A DNA stretch of 64,000 bases from Epiperipatus broadwayi (taxonomy: Eukaryota; Onychophora; Udeonychophora; Euonychophora; Peripatidae). Both the position numbers and the translations under genes were made by a program. The stretch is taken from the NCBI GenBank assembly GCA_028023455.1, contig JAQFVV010006274.1, positions 4,216,001 through 4,280,000 on the forward strand, given 5' to 3'. Under the pieces are notes generated by a model that was given only the letters and a program-made list of their open reading frames with translations, ran no database searches and was not told the DNA's origin. Of the stretch, positions 12,146 to 23,637 are shown piece after piece (the first letter of the stretch is position 1; each line of letters opens with the position of its first letter).

Positions 12146-12788
12146 TACCACCAGGGCCAGGAAATGAGAATAAACTGGGTTTAAGCTTAAAGTCCATATT
12201 TGTGTTTTTTTGTATTAGTGTGCTGATATATTTTGTAGACTCATTCACAAGTGATGTGTGGCTTTAATGCTCACTTTTAGGGTCTAACATGGGAGGAATG
12301 AGAAACATTTTCACATTCATCTGTGTACTTTCCGCTCAAGTGTATTACTAATAAGAGGCCCAAGTTATAAGCACAAATGAGCATTACTCATTCTGAGTTA
12401 TAGGCTCATGGCAACTTGGTCTGCCTTTTTTTCTCAGGATCCCTGCTAGAAATAGACTGGTGGGCATTTAAAGATGATCTTATGTTATATACTGCATACA
12501 AGGACTCAGGGCTATCCTTTTTCCCATTTTTCGTAACCGCCTATCCGGTCAAATACTTGTGACTTAACATTTACATCAGCCATGATCGTGTTTTTTTAGA
12601 CATATTAAAAAATTTTTTTTTCTTTCTGTAAGTCATATTAAAAAAATATTTTGATATTTGTATAATCAGGATTTAATTAGTTTTTTTTTAAAAACTACTA
12701 TTCATTCTCTGGCTATGGGTTTTGGGGTCATCATTGTAATGTTTTTATACCATTACAACATATCTCAGGTTGTGGTTGTTGCATAGAA

Positions 12789-12806
12789 GTCCCATGTTGG
12801 GCACCA
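12789..12806 (-). other. tRNA-Lys-type primer-binding site
   Basis: Minus strand reads TGGTGCCCAACATGGGAC, one base from the LTR. It agrees at 15 of 18 positions with the complement of the 3' end of animal tRNA-Lys used by many retroelements; all three differences are C-to-T or G-to-A, as expected from CpG decay. Confidence 0.75.
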
Positions 12807-12807
12807 T

Positions 12808-14293
12808 TGTAACATTTTCCAAATTTTGCTTGATCAGGTAGTCTATCTTTTACTCACTGTAAATTTAGTGAAAGTTAATCAAGCTATGAATATAGAAAAT
12901 ATAAATATTTCATTCATATTTCTATAAACCTAGCTATATTTCTTGATTAATTGGCCTACCAATTATTTCAACTTAGGCTAATGGTGGAATCAGCTTTTTA
13001 TTTATTTTTATAAGGGTGCCAGGATTTATGTAAGAATCCACTGAAATCCATCACATTGCACATCATAAATAAAAAAGAAAATGATTTTAAAAGAATTGGT
13101 GTCATATTTTACTGTAACTAAGGTTATTTTCTAGATATTATTATTATTATTATTATTATTGGAGTTTAGTCAACAAATATTGGCAAAAGTAAATTATACT
13201 TTCAAATCTTAATAAACTAATATTAATAAATCTAATAATAATCATCAATAACATACAATGAAAAGTTGATATTAGAAATAAATATTCTAGCAAACTAAAA
13301 TATTTAAAGATAAATTACTAATAAGTTGGAAAGAATGCACACATGCTAATCCAGACATGAATTTTATTAATGAGGTAAAGTAATTAAAACAATTTAACAA
13401 ACAATGTTCACTTCTTAAATTTCTTTTAAAAATTTCTTTAAATTAAAGTCTCTTTAATAAGAAAATTAATGTCTCTATCGGGATTATTTTAAGCTTATTT
13501 TTAAGAATGGTTTGCCGACAATTTAGTCACAATCGGGAATAATGAATCATAGCTTACTAGTAAGTTTATGAAGGTTATGGGTTACCATGCATGGTTTTTT
13601 CTGTGGGAGAATGAGCTCAGCCGGCTATAAGTTGATCCTCTTCTATCCTAATAGTTAATCACGAAAGCTTTTCTGGTGTCCATCTTCAGGAATGATGTCA
13701 GCAAAAGCCTCAGTCCACTCCATCATGCAAATTATTTTCTGTGTAGAGTGGTTCTGGATATATTTTTGTTATCCAGGACCAACAAAAAAAAACAGACAAG
13801 TAGCTGATCAAACTGGTCTTTTCCTTTTTATACTCAAGGTCCAGTTTTCAGACTTCTGGGCATATTATTATCATGGTGCTTAGGTTTATAATCATGTACA
13901 TTTTTTATCCAATTTATGTTATAAATTCTTTATTTTTTTAGCATAATTCAGCGATCTTTAATTACCTAAAAAGATTTTTCTAATTGCCATCTTTTTACTT
14001 TTGGAATTCTTTTAATTTTCTAATTTTAATCTTTTTTACTTTTGGAATTCTTTTAATTTATCTGGATTAGTAATTTGCATGTCATTTATTCTTTCCAATT
14101 TTAACTTTTATTTTTAATTAGATAAAAAAAATATGAACAAAAAAATTTAACTTATCATTGTACATTAAAAAAAAAAATTATACAAACTAAAAAAAAATTT
14201 AATTGCGTCTTTTTAATAAGATCACTAAATTTACTTTTTCTTAGCTTTTACCTAATGTCAATATACTTGTACCATATATAAATAAATGGTACA
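12808..14293 (-). repeat. 5' LTR of the non-coding LTR element
   Basis: 1486 bp partner of 10694-12145. The difference in length is partly a tandem duplication of ~40 bp around 13990-14065 (the TTTTACTTTTGGAATTC block occurs twice here and once in the other LTR) and an ATT-triplet expansion near 13140. The terminal palindrome is at about 14268-14293. Confidence 0.85.
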
Positions 14294-15440
14294 ATACTAA
14301 ATATGATATTTATATATTTTAAATATTTTTGTGCAGATCAGAAGTGTATCACAATCCCAGATTCACATACACATATTTAAAATAAGATCACATACTAAAT
14401 CATACATTCCAGTTATTTCTCATTCAGGTTGTATCTTATATATAATATGTCATTTATGAGCATTTTCATTTGTGAGGATATTAAATGATTATTGAAAATA
14501 TTCCATAAATATTCCATTTTAAATATTAGCATTGCAGAACAAATATACTTTTAATAATATTTGGGCATTTGCTTTACATATAAGACAAATGTAGGCACGC
14601 ATGCTCAAGGACTCTGCTAAGCACATTATAAACATCATATATGTAATGTATCATTATGGGTATATTAAGTTTTATACTAGAACTATTTTGATTCTGCTGC
14701 CTTTATTTTATAAAATCAAAGTTAACATAATGCTAAACTATATACTTTATTAAGGAAATCAAAAGATTTTGGCAATAAACTACATCTATCGAACTTCAAC
14801 AAATATAAATTTATTCTGTCAATATTTCATTGATTTTTTGGTAAATGTGAGACCTTTAACATGCATTAAGTATGTATTGAAAACAATATTTATATTTGCA
14901 TATTTTTAAAATTAATTAATGCAAACATTATTATTGTCATAAAATAACCCAATAACATTTTATCTCTAATCATTTAATTGAATGCGTATGATGTACCAAC
15001 AAATGAATGGGTTGTTTGTTTGTTTTATTGAATTTAAATGTACTGTAGTGTTATTCTTAGAATCAATTCTTTTTTTTTATTTCTTTTTTATAATTAAAAA
15101 AATATGCTTAACCAATATTAATAAAAATACATTTTTTATCGCTATAAATGAAATTAATTGATCATTATACCCTTTCTTGTATGAAATTATTTTATTGTTC
15201 ATTGCATTCTTTACTTTTGTCTTGTGATTTTCTTTATTATTCAGCATTATCTTAATCAATAAATGATATATCAATATTGCCAGATGATAAGCTGAACTGC
15301 ACGGTTTTAATACAAATTTCCAATTGTTTTTAATTGCATTGACAGAAGAATGTTTGTAAGTCAGTTATGAAAGAAAAGTATGTTCACAACTTCATTTATC
15401 TTTCCAGTTCCTTAGAAATATTGTTAATGAAGGAAAATTG
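14294..15440. other. AT-rich spacer, no gene seen
   Basis: AT-rich sequence between the LTR element and the Merlin element. A short minus-strand frame at 15077-15274 is low-complexity Lys/Asn/Ile text and not supported as a gene. Confidence 0.6.
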
Positions 15441-15581
15441 GGTAGTTGTGACTTACATCCCATGTGGCCACAAGAGGTGCTATTTCTGTGCCAACCACAG
15501 AAATATCCAGAGTGGGGGCCAAAAGCAGATGATGCAAAGTTTCAGCCGCTAGATGGCGCTATTCACCATGCATACGCACAG

Positions 15582-16868
15582 TTATGTTGAGGACATGTGC
15601 AAGGGTGGGTAAAGAGATGGGGATTAAATTTAGTGAAGAAAAATCAAATATAATGATGGTTAATACTGAGGAAAGAGAAGATGTAGAATTTTTATTGGGA
15701 GATATTAAGTTAAGTGTGGTGAATAGATATAGTTATTTGGGAATTATTTTAAGTAATCAGAAAAATTATTTGGATGAATGGGAGAAAAAATTGATAAATG
15801 AAGCAAAGAAAAGAAAGGGATTGATAAAGAAATTAACAGTATTTTCATATAATAAATATGATGTAGCTAGAATTATATGGAAAGGAGTTGCAGTAGCAGG
15901 GTTAACATATGGTAATGATGCATTATATGTTAGTAAAAAGATATTAGATTATTTAGAAAAAACTCAAAGGGAAGTAGGAAGACATGCATTGGATGCAGAA
16001 GTATGGACAGCAAGGGAGGCAATTCAAGGAGAAATGGGATGGTCAAGTTTTCATATGAGAGATGCAAAAAGTAAAATGAAAATGTTTGGTAGATTGCAGT
16101 TTATGGATAATAAAAGAATAGCTAAAATAGTATTTAATTGGGTTATGAGTAAAGGGCAGGTAACAAGATGGGTGAGAAAGGTAATGCGCTATGCAAAAGA
16201 TTTGGATAAAGAATTTATATCAGTATATTTGTACAAAAGATGGGATGATTGTGTTAAGAGGATTATTGAGTGTTATAGTAGTAAGGAATGGGATAAAAGA
16301 ATAGATTTATTAATAAAGACTAGGGAGTTAGAGAGATGGAGAAATAGTATGGAGAGTAAAAAGAGTTTAAATATATATAGAAATAAACAGAATATTAGGT
16401 GTGAGTTAATATATGATAATAGTAAGGAAAGTAGTTTATTGTTTAAAGCTTGAACGGGATCTTTAGCTACAAAAGAATATACATGTAAATGGAAAAATAT
16501 GGGTGATTTATTTTGTAAATTATGTAAGGAAGGAATTGAAAATATTAGGCATTTGTTAATTGAATGTAAATGTTTGAAAACAGAAAGGGTACATATAATG
16601 AAGTTGTGGAAAAATAAATATGAAAAGAGTGATTATACAGAAAGTGAATTATTGGTTTTTATGCTAGGTTTGGGAAAAGATAAGGGGGATTTAGATATAA
16701 AGGTTATAGAGTTGACAAAAATTATGTTGTGGAAATGGGATAGAGCAGATTATGGGTAAATTTAGAGTGGGGAATGTAAAAGAAAGTGGCTAACAGGTTT
16801 ATCTGGACTTAATTGCTGAGATATTCTTGACTTCGTTTAAGGAGAAGCCATAATACATCACATCACAT
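15582..16868 (+). mobile_element. 5'-truncated LINE inserted in Merlin left arm
   Basis: 1287 bp absent from the right Merlin arm, flanked by CACAG at 15577-15581 and 16869-16873. It carries the C-terminal part of a LINE ORF2 and ends in a short (CATCA)n tail, the mark of target-primed reverse transcription. The 5' end starts inside RT, so it is a dead-on-arrival copy. Only one stop interrupts ~390 codons, so it is among the younger insertions here. Confidence 0.85.
15584..16759 (+). pseudogene. LINE ORF2 C-terminal part (RT thumb and zinc knuckle)
   Basis: The reading frame begins inside RT, just after the catalytic box, with the typical LINE text MGIKFSEEKSNIMM, then the thumb segment YSYLGIILSNQKNYLDEWEK. 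At 16451-16453 one in-frame TGA interrupts; the surrounding text (LLFKA, stop, TGSLATKEYTCKW) suggests an Arg CGA decayed to TGA. The same frame then continues to 16759 through a zinc knuckle, CKLCKEGIENIRHLLIEC (C-x2-C...H...C), common at the C-terminus of non-LTR retrotransposon proteins. I cannot name the clade with confidence. Confidence 0.8.
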
Positions 16869-17400
16869 CACAGTAACCTTATGCCAAGTAGCTGCCAGTA
16901 GTATTGCCCACTTGGTGGCACTGTTAGCCATAGGTAAACCGATCCAGCTTACATCGTCTGCTAAACAGCAACAATTTAGCCCACTAGGTGGTGCTGTTTC
17001 TCCACGCTATGCCCGGAAAATGGCACCATTTAGAAGCGATATTTACACTCGCTTGCTAGTTCAGGTTTATATCCATGTTCTTAAAACAAACATAGCGTGT
17101 AATGTGAAGGTGTGAATAATATAGAAAACCATAACTATTTAAATCTGCTTTAAAATTTAATATTCTTACATTGAGTTTCACTATCTGATAAATCTATGTA
17201 TTTTTAAATTATTTTATTTTAAAAATCGATCTTTTTTTTTTTCTGTAAAAGTGTTTTTTATTTTTTTAAAAAAATAATTTTTACGACTTCTGTTTTACTT
17301 CAATCTTTCAAAACTGCTAAAAATCGTTCTGCTAGTATTTTTGACTGATCTTCGTTACTTTGAAAAGTAATTGTTTGTAAAACTTTTTTTATACTTTAAA

Positions 17401-18050
17401 ATAATATTTCAAGCAACTTTTAAAATAATACAAATTACATTTCTGTTTATAGATCTTTCATTTTGCAAACGTGTTATTTTAAAAAGATAAATTTGCATTT
17501 TGTTATGTGCATGAATAATAATTCGAAGATCTCTTACACAATAAATATTTTTAAATTACTGGAGAGAAAACAAATCAAACTCTCCTTTAAATATATTAAA
17601 AGATCTATTCAGTTCAAAAATAAATTTATTAAAATTAATATGTGTGCAAGCAGTAAAACATCAAACAGATTGTAGCGTGTGGTGATTTATTCAGTGTAAA
17701 AATCAACGTGTTATTTTAAAACTTTTATTTATAATTTCAAATAATATTTCCAGCAAGTATTAAAATAATACACATTACATTTCGGTTTATAGATCTTTTA
17801 TTTCGCAAACGTGTTATTTTAAAAAGATATGTGCGCGAACAATAATGCGAAGATCTCTTACACAATAAATATTTTTAAATTACTGGAGAGAAAACAAATC
17901 AAACTCTCCTTTAAATATATTAAAAGATCTATTCAGTTCAAAAATAAATTTATTAAAATTAATATGTGTGCAAGCAATAAAACATCAAACAGATTGTAGT
18001 GTGTGGTGATTTTTTCAGTGTAAAAATCAATGTGTTATTTTAAAATGATT
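17401..18050 (+). repeat. ~341-bp tandem duplication in Merlin left arm
   Basis: Block starting ATAATATTTC at 17402 recurs from 17742, including TTTATAGATCTTT, AACGTGTTATTTTAAAAAGAT and GGAGAGAAAACAAATC. The right arm has one copy, so the duplication followed divergence of the arms. The second unit lacks about 25 bp present in the first. Confidence 0.8.
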
Positions 18051-18161
18051 GTAAAAGTAATGTTACTTATTTATAAGAGCTTAACAATGATTCAATTTGT
18101 TCCATAATTATGCTGTTACAAGTTTGTTAATTTTGATTAAAGTAAAACAAGATCATCATCA

Positions 18162-20857
18162 TCAACTATTATCAATCCACTGCAGGATGAACATCCCTCC
18201 AAGTTTAATCCATCTCAGATCTTTAGCTTCTCTTCTCCACATCATCCCTGCACACTTTTTTATTTCATCTATCCATCTCACATGTGGTCTCTTCCTGGGT
18301 CTTCTACAATCTCTTGGAATCCAGTTTAAGATTTCAATTGTCCATCTATTATCATCTCTTCTAGCAATATGTCCAGCCCAACTCCACTTTAATCTTTTCA
18401 ATGAAATCAGTTACACCTTATTGTTCTCTTACCGATATATTGCGTTTTTGATCTCTTCTTGTTACTCCCAATATACATCTCTCCATACTTCTTTGAGTGG
18501 TCTGAAGTCTGTATTGCTCTTCTATTAAGTATCCAAGTCTCAGATCCATAAGTAAGAACAGGTAAAACACATTTATTAAAAATCTTTCTTTACAAACACA
18601 TAGGCATATTTCCTTTTAGTATCAAGTTATTTCTACTAAAAGCACTCCAACCAAGTTTAATTCTATGATTAATTTCATCCATTATGTTTCCATCTGTATT
18701 AATAATCTGACCAAGTCGTTTGTAACTGTTAACTTCTTCTAACTCATCATAAACAATCTTTATTTTCATATTTTGAGAAAATCCATTAAACATTACTTTA
18801 GTCATTTTAACATTTATCTTTAGTCCTGTAGATCTAAAGCATTATTAGCAAAAACAACTACATCATCTGAAAAATTTTAATGACTTAAATAATCATTTAC
18901 TTTCACTCCTTCAGCTTCCCATTTTCATCCACAAAATACTTCTTGCAGCACTGCTGTAAAAAGTTTTGGAGATATGGAGTCACCCTGTCTTACACTCTCC
19001 TCAATGTTGACTTTTGCTGTATCATTATATAATCTAATTGTTGCTGGTCCATTTTTATAAATATTCTTTAAAATATGATAATATACCTTGATGATCCAAT
19101 GGTTTAATCACTGAAGAAAAGTTTACATTCAAATGCCTTTTCATAATCTAGAAATCCAAAACATAATGGCAACTGATATTCATTTGTCCTTTCTATAACT
19201 TCTCTCAATCCCTGGATACGATATCCTGTACTAAAACCACTTTTAAATCCAGTTTGTTCTCTTGGTTGGTGGAAATCTAATGTTCTCTGCAGACGAGTTG
19301 TAATTATCTTGGTAAACATTTTGTATGTAACCGATAAATGGCTGATAGGTCTGTAATTTCTAATATCTTTATCACCTTTTTTAAATATTAATATTAATAC
19401 TGCATTTTTCCAATCATCTGCAACATCTTTATCATTTAGACATTTGGTATATAACATTGTTAAAAAAATTTCTATTTTTTCACCTGCTTCTTTTAATATA
19501 TCAATTATAATTCTACCATTACCTGGAGCATTTTCTTTCTTCATATATTTAATTGTATGTCTCACTTTTTCATTTAAAATTCTGGGCAATTTAGAAGATG
19601 TAATAGATATAGGAGGTATTTGTTCTTTATTACTATATAATTCTTGATAAAAGTCTTCTATCCATTTCATGATGTCATCTCTCTTTTTAGTAATAATTTC
19701 AGCTTTTTTTCTTATTGCAGATATAAATTTCTTACCAATACAAAAATGTTGTTTTACAGTCTTGAAACTTTCATTCTCTTCTACTGCTTTCCTTGCTAGT
19801 TCAGAGTTATACTTTCTTATATCATTTTCAATTCTTCCACATCATTTTACAAAATTCGAGATATTCAATTCTTTTTAACACATCATTTTTGTATATCTTC
19901 ATATTCGTTCTTTTCTTCCGAAATTCACTAGTCTCAGTAGAAATGTTATTGGTCAAGTGCTGCTTTTTTCAACCAGCTATTTTTGTTGTAGTGTTAAAGT
20001 GTATCAGTTGTTTTCATATTAATTTCATTTTAATGTGAATCATGTTCAAAATCTACTAATTCTTGAAATCTATTTGTAAGTTCTAATTTAAATTCATTAG
20101 AATGATTCTGAAAATTAGGAATATCAACTGTAAATATTGTTTTTCTTAATGATTTTTGTCTCTCTAGTTTTGCATTAACATGTATTTCACATCTTACTAA
20201 TCGATGATCACTTCCTCTGTTAAATTTATTATGAACAGTACAATCTTGAAATATGTAATTTCTGTTAGTCAAAATATAATCCAATTCTGCTGTACCTTCA
20301 TTTGGATGCATCCATGTCCATTTCATTTTAACATTTTTTTCAAAATAATAATTCATCATATAAAGTTTTCCTTTTTCAGCAAACTCCACAAGTCTATGTC
20401 CTCTCTTATTTCTATTACCATAACCAAAATTACCTACAGCACTTTCATCTTTCATTTATTTACCAATTCTAGCATTAAAGTCTCCCATAACAATTTTAAA
20501 ATGTTGTTTACTTTGATCAAAAGCCTTTTGTGCATCCATATAAAAATCTTCTACTACTTCATCACTTTCAGAACTTGTTGGGGCATAAATCTGAATTTTC
20601 TGCATTTGGTATCTGCTATTAAGTTGTATAACTAATCTTGCCACTCTGTCCAATCCACCATCAATCCCCCCAATGTTGTTCTTCCACTTTTTATTTATAA
20701 TGAATCCTACTTCACTTGTATTTCCAATATTTGTGCCTTTATAGTAGAGTACATGTTCACTATTTAAAACAATTGTTTCTTCACCTTTTCTTCTAACTTC
20801 ACAAAGTCCAATAATGTCCCATTTAATATAAGACAGTTTTTCTTCTAACTCTTGCAA
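18162..20857 (-). pseudogene. RTE endonuclease-reverse transcriptase, decayed
   Basis: Minus-strand order: an apurinic-like endonuclease (WDIIGLCEVRRKGE, YAPTSSESDE, VMGDFNARIGK) at 20456-20857. An in-frame TAA at 20456-20458 is followed in the same frame by the endonuclease C-terminal half (GNRNKRGHRLVEFAEKGKLY; IDYILTNR-like AELDYILTNR; GSDHRLVR) to 20030. RT follows at 19104-19670 (FKKGDKDIRNYRPIS; FGFLDYEKAF). The catalytic box reads FSDDVVVFANNA (Asp-Asp at 18862-18867). The usual RTE tail, KWSWAGHIARRDDNRW...RPHVRWIDEIKK, is at 18162-18401. Several frameshifts and stops make it inactive. Confidence 0.88.
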
Positions 20858-21044
20858 TCATCCTTCTTTTGAAAGTTATCTGCAGTTGTAAGTAATACCT
20901 AAATAAAAAAATTCATCATCAAATGGCAGCCTGGGTCCACAATCAGGGGATTCTTAGCACTTTCAGCCACCTACTGCTGCCTTGGTTGCTGACTTTACAG
21001 TCTCCTGGGAATAAGGGCCATGATTTATTTTTGTCTGTCATAAT

Positions 21045-21048
<4 letters not shown>

Positions 21049-21083
<35 letters not shown>

Positions 21084-21096
21084 CAATTATGACATA

Positions 21097-21130
<34 letters not shown>
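21049..21130. repeat. Two (TA)n tracts in the RTE leader
   Basis: TA runs at about 21049-21080 and 21096-21130 separated by a short segment that repeats GACAATTATGACA in part; together they can form a long AT hairpin. Confidence 0.85.
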
Positions 21131-21133
<3 letters not shown>

Positions 21134-22513
21134 AAAATATTTATCATTTACACAAGCATTCATTCTGCCTTATCAGGCAACTGAAAAGAAAGTCCATGGT
21201 GTTTCTTGATCTTAAACTCAGAGGTAAAAATCCAATAACCTTGTCACACTGGCTAATGCATGTTGGTGAGCAGCCCATCTATGTTTATATACTATATGAA
21301 TAATCACATAGTAATAACAGCTGCAATGACAAGAGCATATGGAGTGGACATTAAGAATTTGCCCTGCTCAGTTCCTTTAAGGTCTCCAAGAGAAATCAAA
21401 GGGTTTCCTTTCAATTAATAGCAAACTCCTTTCTGCAGCCAAAACAAGATAAAAGGAATTATTCTTATACTGCACTTTTAGGACCTAAAGTAAATAATCT
21501 ATGTATATATAAAAAATTGATAGAATTTTGTAGTCGGATAAATACAAAATACATTAGATCCAAGGAACTATAAAGGTAAATGCTACTTTATAGTTAATTC
21601 TGATTGATAATTTGGAACTAAGTTAAATGCCATTACTATCAGATCTATGAAATTTTTTGTAAAGTTGAACTGAATCTCATAAAAGCAAATTAACAATATC
21701 AAGTTGAGACCAAAAATAGAAAGTAATTTTTATTATATGTGTAGTAAAAAAAAGTATTATAAAGTTTCTCAATAATATCAGGACATATTCTCTATGCATA
21801 GTGGGTAAATGTATAGTTATTGTAGATGATTGCAATAATAATTGAATATTAAATGTGTAACGAAGCCACTGATGATATGGAAGAAATATATCGGATATCT
21901 AGCTTCAAGAAAATTTAGATGATATAAGATTTTTTAAAGAGAATTCTCAAAAATTTATTTATAAACATATTAGAAAAAAATCTGTAATTCATCATGAATA
22001 AGTATATCACATGAACAGTTGTTGAAAGTATGAAAATCTACTTAAGTAATTAAAAATGGCAATAAATTTGTAACCTCCTGAGTGCAGACAATTTCTTGCA
22101 TTAATTCAAATCTTAATGATTAATCAAAGTAAATAATAGTTTATTAGTTGATATTGTGAAATTGGTAAATATTTGAGTGTCTCTGTTGGGTGATATATAT
22201 TAAAATTTGTCTATTTAGAAATTCATTTATAGATTCTTTAAACCACCTAACTATTCATAAGCATTATATTAAAAAATATGTAGAGATTCTAACCAGTAAA
22301 TAAATCCAAGTATATTTATTCTTTTTTAAGTTTGCCACTGTTTTCTGATGGATCACAACCCCATAAGTTAATAATTATTGAAATCTACCGAATAATGCTG
22401 TAATACATCATAATGACAATTCTACAGATATCATTCAGGTATAATTTTAAGTCACTATGAATCCTTTATGAACTTTCATTTTAGTATTGGTTGTTAGAAT
22501 TTGTTATAATCCT

Positions 22514-22714
22514 ACAAATGGTCTAAATAGCACTTTCAATGAGACACATTCCAATTTTTGCAACTGTAAAAAAGGACAACAAAATTTTAATGATTGTTAT
22601 AATTTTTCAAAAATCTTTTTAAAATAACACGTTTGCAAAATAGTAATTTCTACTAACTTTTATACTAATACAAATTGTATTTTGGTTTATAGATCTTTCA
22701 ATATTTTATAAAAA
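22514..22714 (+). other. Merlin leader with inverted-repeat-derived scraps
   Basis: Directly upstream of the transposase, TTTTAAAATAACACGTTTGC (22617-22636) matches the right-arm orientation and TTTATAGATCTTTC (22685) matches the left-arm orientation of the same arm block (compare 17440-17510 and 26960-27020). It looks like a remnant of arm sequence copied next to the gene. Confidence 0.55.
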
Positions 22715-23634
22715 ATGGCAAAGCTTCTTAAAGTCTGGGAATTGCCAGCCAGAGAAGAGGAAACTATAGCATTTTTACAGACTGAAAACATTTTGCCACA
22801 GAACAGAAAATGTTCTTGCATCAAAGACATGACTCTGCATTCTTACTGCATGAAAGCACATGGTTCGAAAGCTCCAGGCATGACTCTGCATTCTTACTGC
22901 ATGAAAGCACATGGTTCGAAAGCTCCAGGATCCCCTTTGTGACAGATGTATGTCTCATATACTACTGGAATAGGGATGACCTTTCAGACCAATGTGCTCA
23001 TGAATATCTATAACTGTCCAGCAAGGCCTTAGTTAACTGGAACAATGGGATAAGAGAACTGTGCAGAGAAAACCTGCCATCCCACATAGGACATCTAATC
23101 AGTGGTCCCAATAAATTTGTGGAGGTGGACAAAACCCTGTTTAGCAGGAATAAAAACCATCAGGGTTGTATGCTTTCCCCACAAAGGATATTCAGAGGTG
23201 TATGCTGTGACACAGGGTAATGCTTTGACATATGTGTTCCATGTAGATCTGCAAGCACCCTACTTCAACCCATATGTGACAACATACAGCCAGGATCCAC
23301 TATATACTCAGACTGCTGGAAGAGCTACAGGATGTCTGACCTTGAGGATGCAAATTTTAGCCACATGATAGTCAACCATTGCTACAACTTTGTTGACCTG
23401 ACAATTGACCCTCACACACAGAACATTGAGCATCTGTGGGGGCTGTTAAAGTGGTGTAACAAAAAACAGCATGGCACAGCCCACCAAAATCTCAACAACT
23501 ATCTAGTGGAATTCATGTGGCGATGCCTACACAAGGGAGATTTGTTCTGTGTCTTTCTAACAGAAATGTGTCTGCAACTGTTGGATGGTGATTCAGCTCC
23601 TGCAGAGGTACTTTTTTGTAGATGTGTTTTATAG
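22715..23634 (+). pseudogene. Merlin DDE transposase (ISXO2/IS1595-like), broken
   Basis: The N-terminal part starts MAKLLKVWELPAREEET and has Cys residues of a zinc-binding region (RKCSCIKDM). After a frameshift near 22940 the frame starting at position 1 modulo 3 carries the rest: LIYYWNRDDLSDQCAHEYL, a TAA (23011-23013), VNWNNGIRELCREN, then FVEVDKTLFSRNKNHQG with the first catalytic Asp (23128-23130), a TAA (23218-23220) where related proteins usually have Gly-Glu-Cys-Phe, the second Asp in IYSDCWKSY (23311-23313) and the Glu in HTQNIEHLWG (23428-23430), ending NNYLVEFMWRC. D-to-D is 61 and D-to-E 39 residues. The catalytic triad codons survive; two stops, one frameshift and a 51-bp duplication kill the gene. 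Confidence 0.85.
22829..22930 (+). repeat. 51-bp in-frame tandem duplication in the transposase
   Basis: Two adjacent 51-bp units (22829-22879, 22880-22930) differing at one base. It repeats 17 codons (MTLHSYCMKAHGSKAPG) in the zinc-binding N-terminal part without changing frame. Confidence 0.95.
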
Positions 23635-23637
23635 TAA

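Larger units (their letters stand above)
10694..14293 (-). mobile_element. Non-coding LTR retrotransposon
   Basis: Direct repeats 10694-12145 and 12808-14293, both TG...CA, flank only 662 bp of internal DNA (12146-12807). One base inside the right repeat is an 18-nt primer-binding site on the minus strand, which sets the orientation. No gag or pol is encoded, so this is a small-internal-region derivative that would need proteins in trans. The flanking 4-mers, ATCC left and ATAC right, agree at 3 of 4 positions. No clear polypurine tract is left next to the 3' LTR (12146-12170). Confidence 0.8.
15464..16996 (+). promoter_or_regulatory. Cluster of four CTCF-like motifs, left Merlin end
   Basis: Matches to the CTCF core (CCASYAGRKGGCRS): TGGCCACAAGAGGTGCTA at 15464 (weak, one base short), CCGCTAGATGGCGCTA at 15546-15561 (one mismatch), CCACTTGGTGGCACTG at 16908-16923 (one mismatch) and CCACTAGGTGGTGCTG at 16981-16996 (one mismatch, C-to-T). 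All lie on the plus strand. Without the LINE inserted between the second and third, they fall within about 270 bp of the transposon end. Between the first two is a hairpin TTTCTGTG...CACAGAAA (15483-15505). Binding is inference from motif match only. Confidence 0.55.
18154..21440 (-). mobile_element. Full-length RTE-type LINE
   Basis: 3287 bp inserted in the Merlin left arm, flanked by a perfect 10-bp duplication AAAACAAGAT (18144-18153 and 21441-21450). The right arm has a single copy of that site in its reverse complement. Length, a single ORF with endonuclease then RT, and a 3' tail of GATGATGATG fit the RTE clade. Coding runs on the minus strand from about 20860 to 18160; the 5' leader (20860-21440) includes two TA microsatellites. 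Confidence 0.9.
15441..22513 (+). repeat. Left inverted repeat of Merlin, interrupted by two LINEs
   Basis: Made of 15441-15581, 16874-18153 and 21451 to about 22513. These blocks are collinear, in inverse order and strand, with 27734 down to 24772. The breaks coincide exactly with the LINE target-site duplications. A ~341-bp tandem duplication (17401-18050) is private to this arm. Confidence 0.85.

Noticed and set aside
17463-17675. Frame in the Merlin left arm (mirror at 26752-26949 in the right arm)
   Set aside because: Present in both arms only because the arms are copies; Lys/Ile/Asn-rich AT text without conservation in the tandem duplicate.
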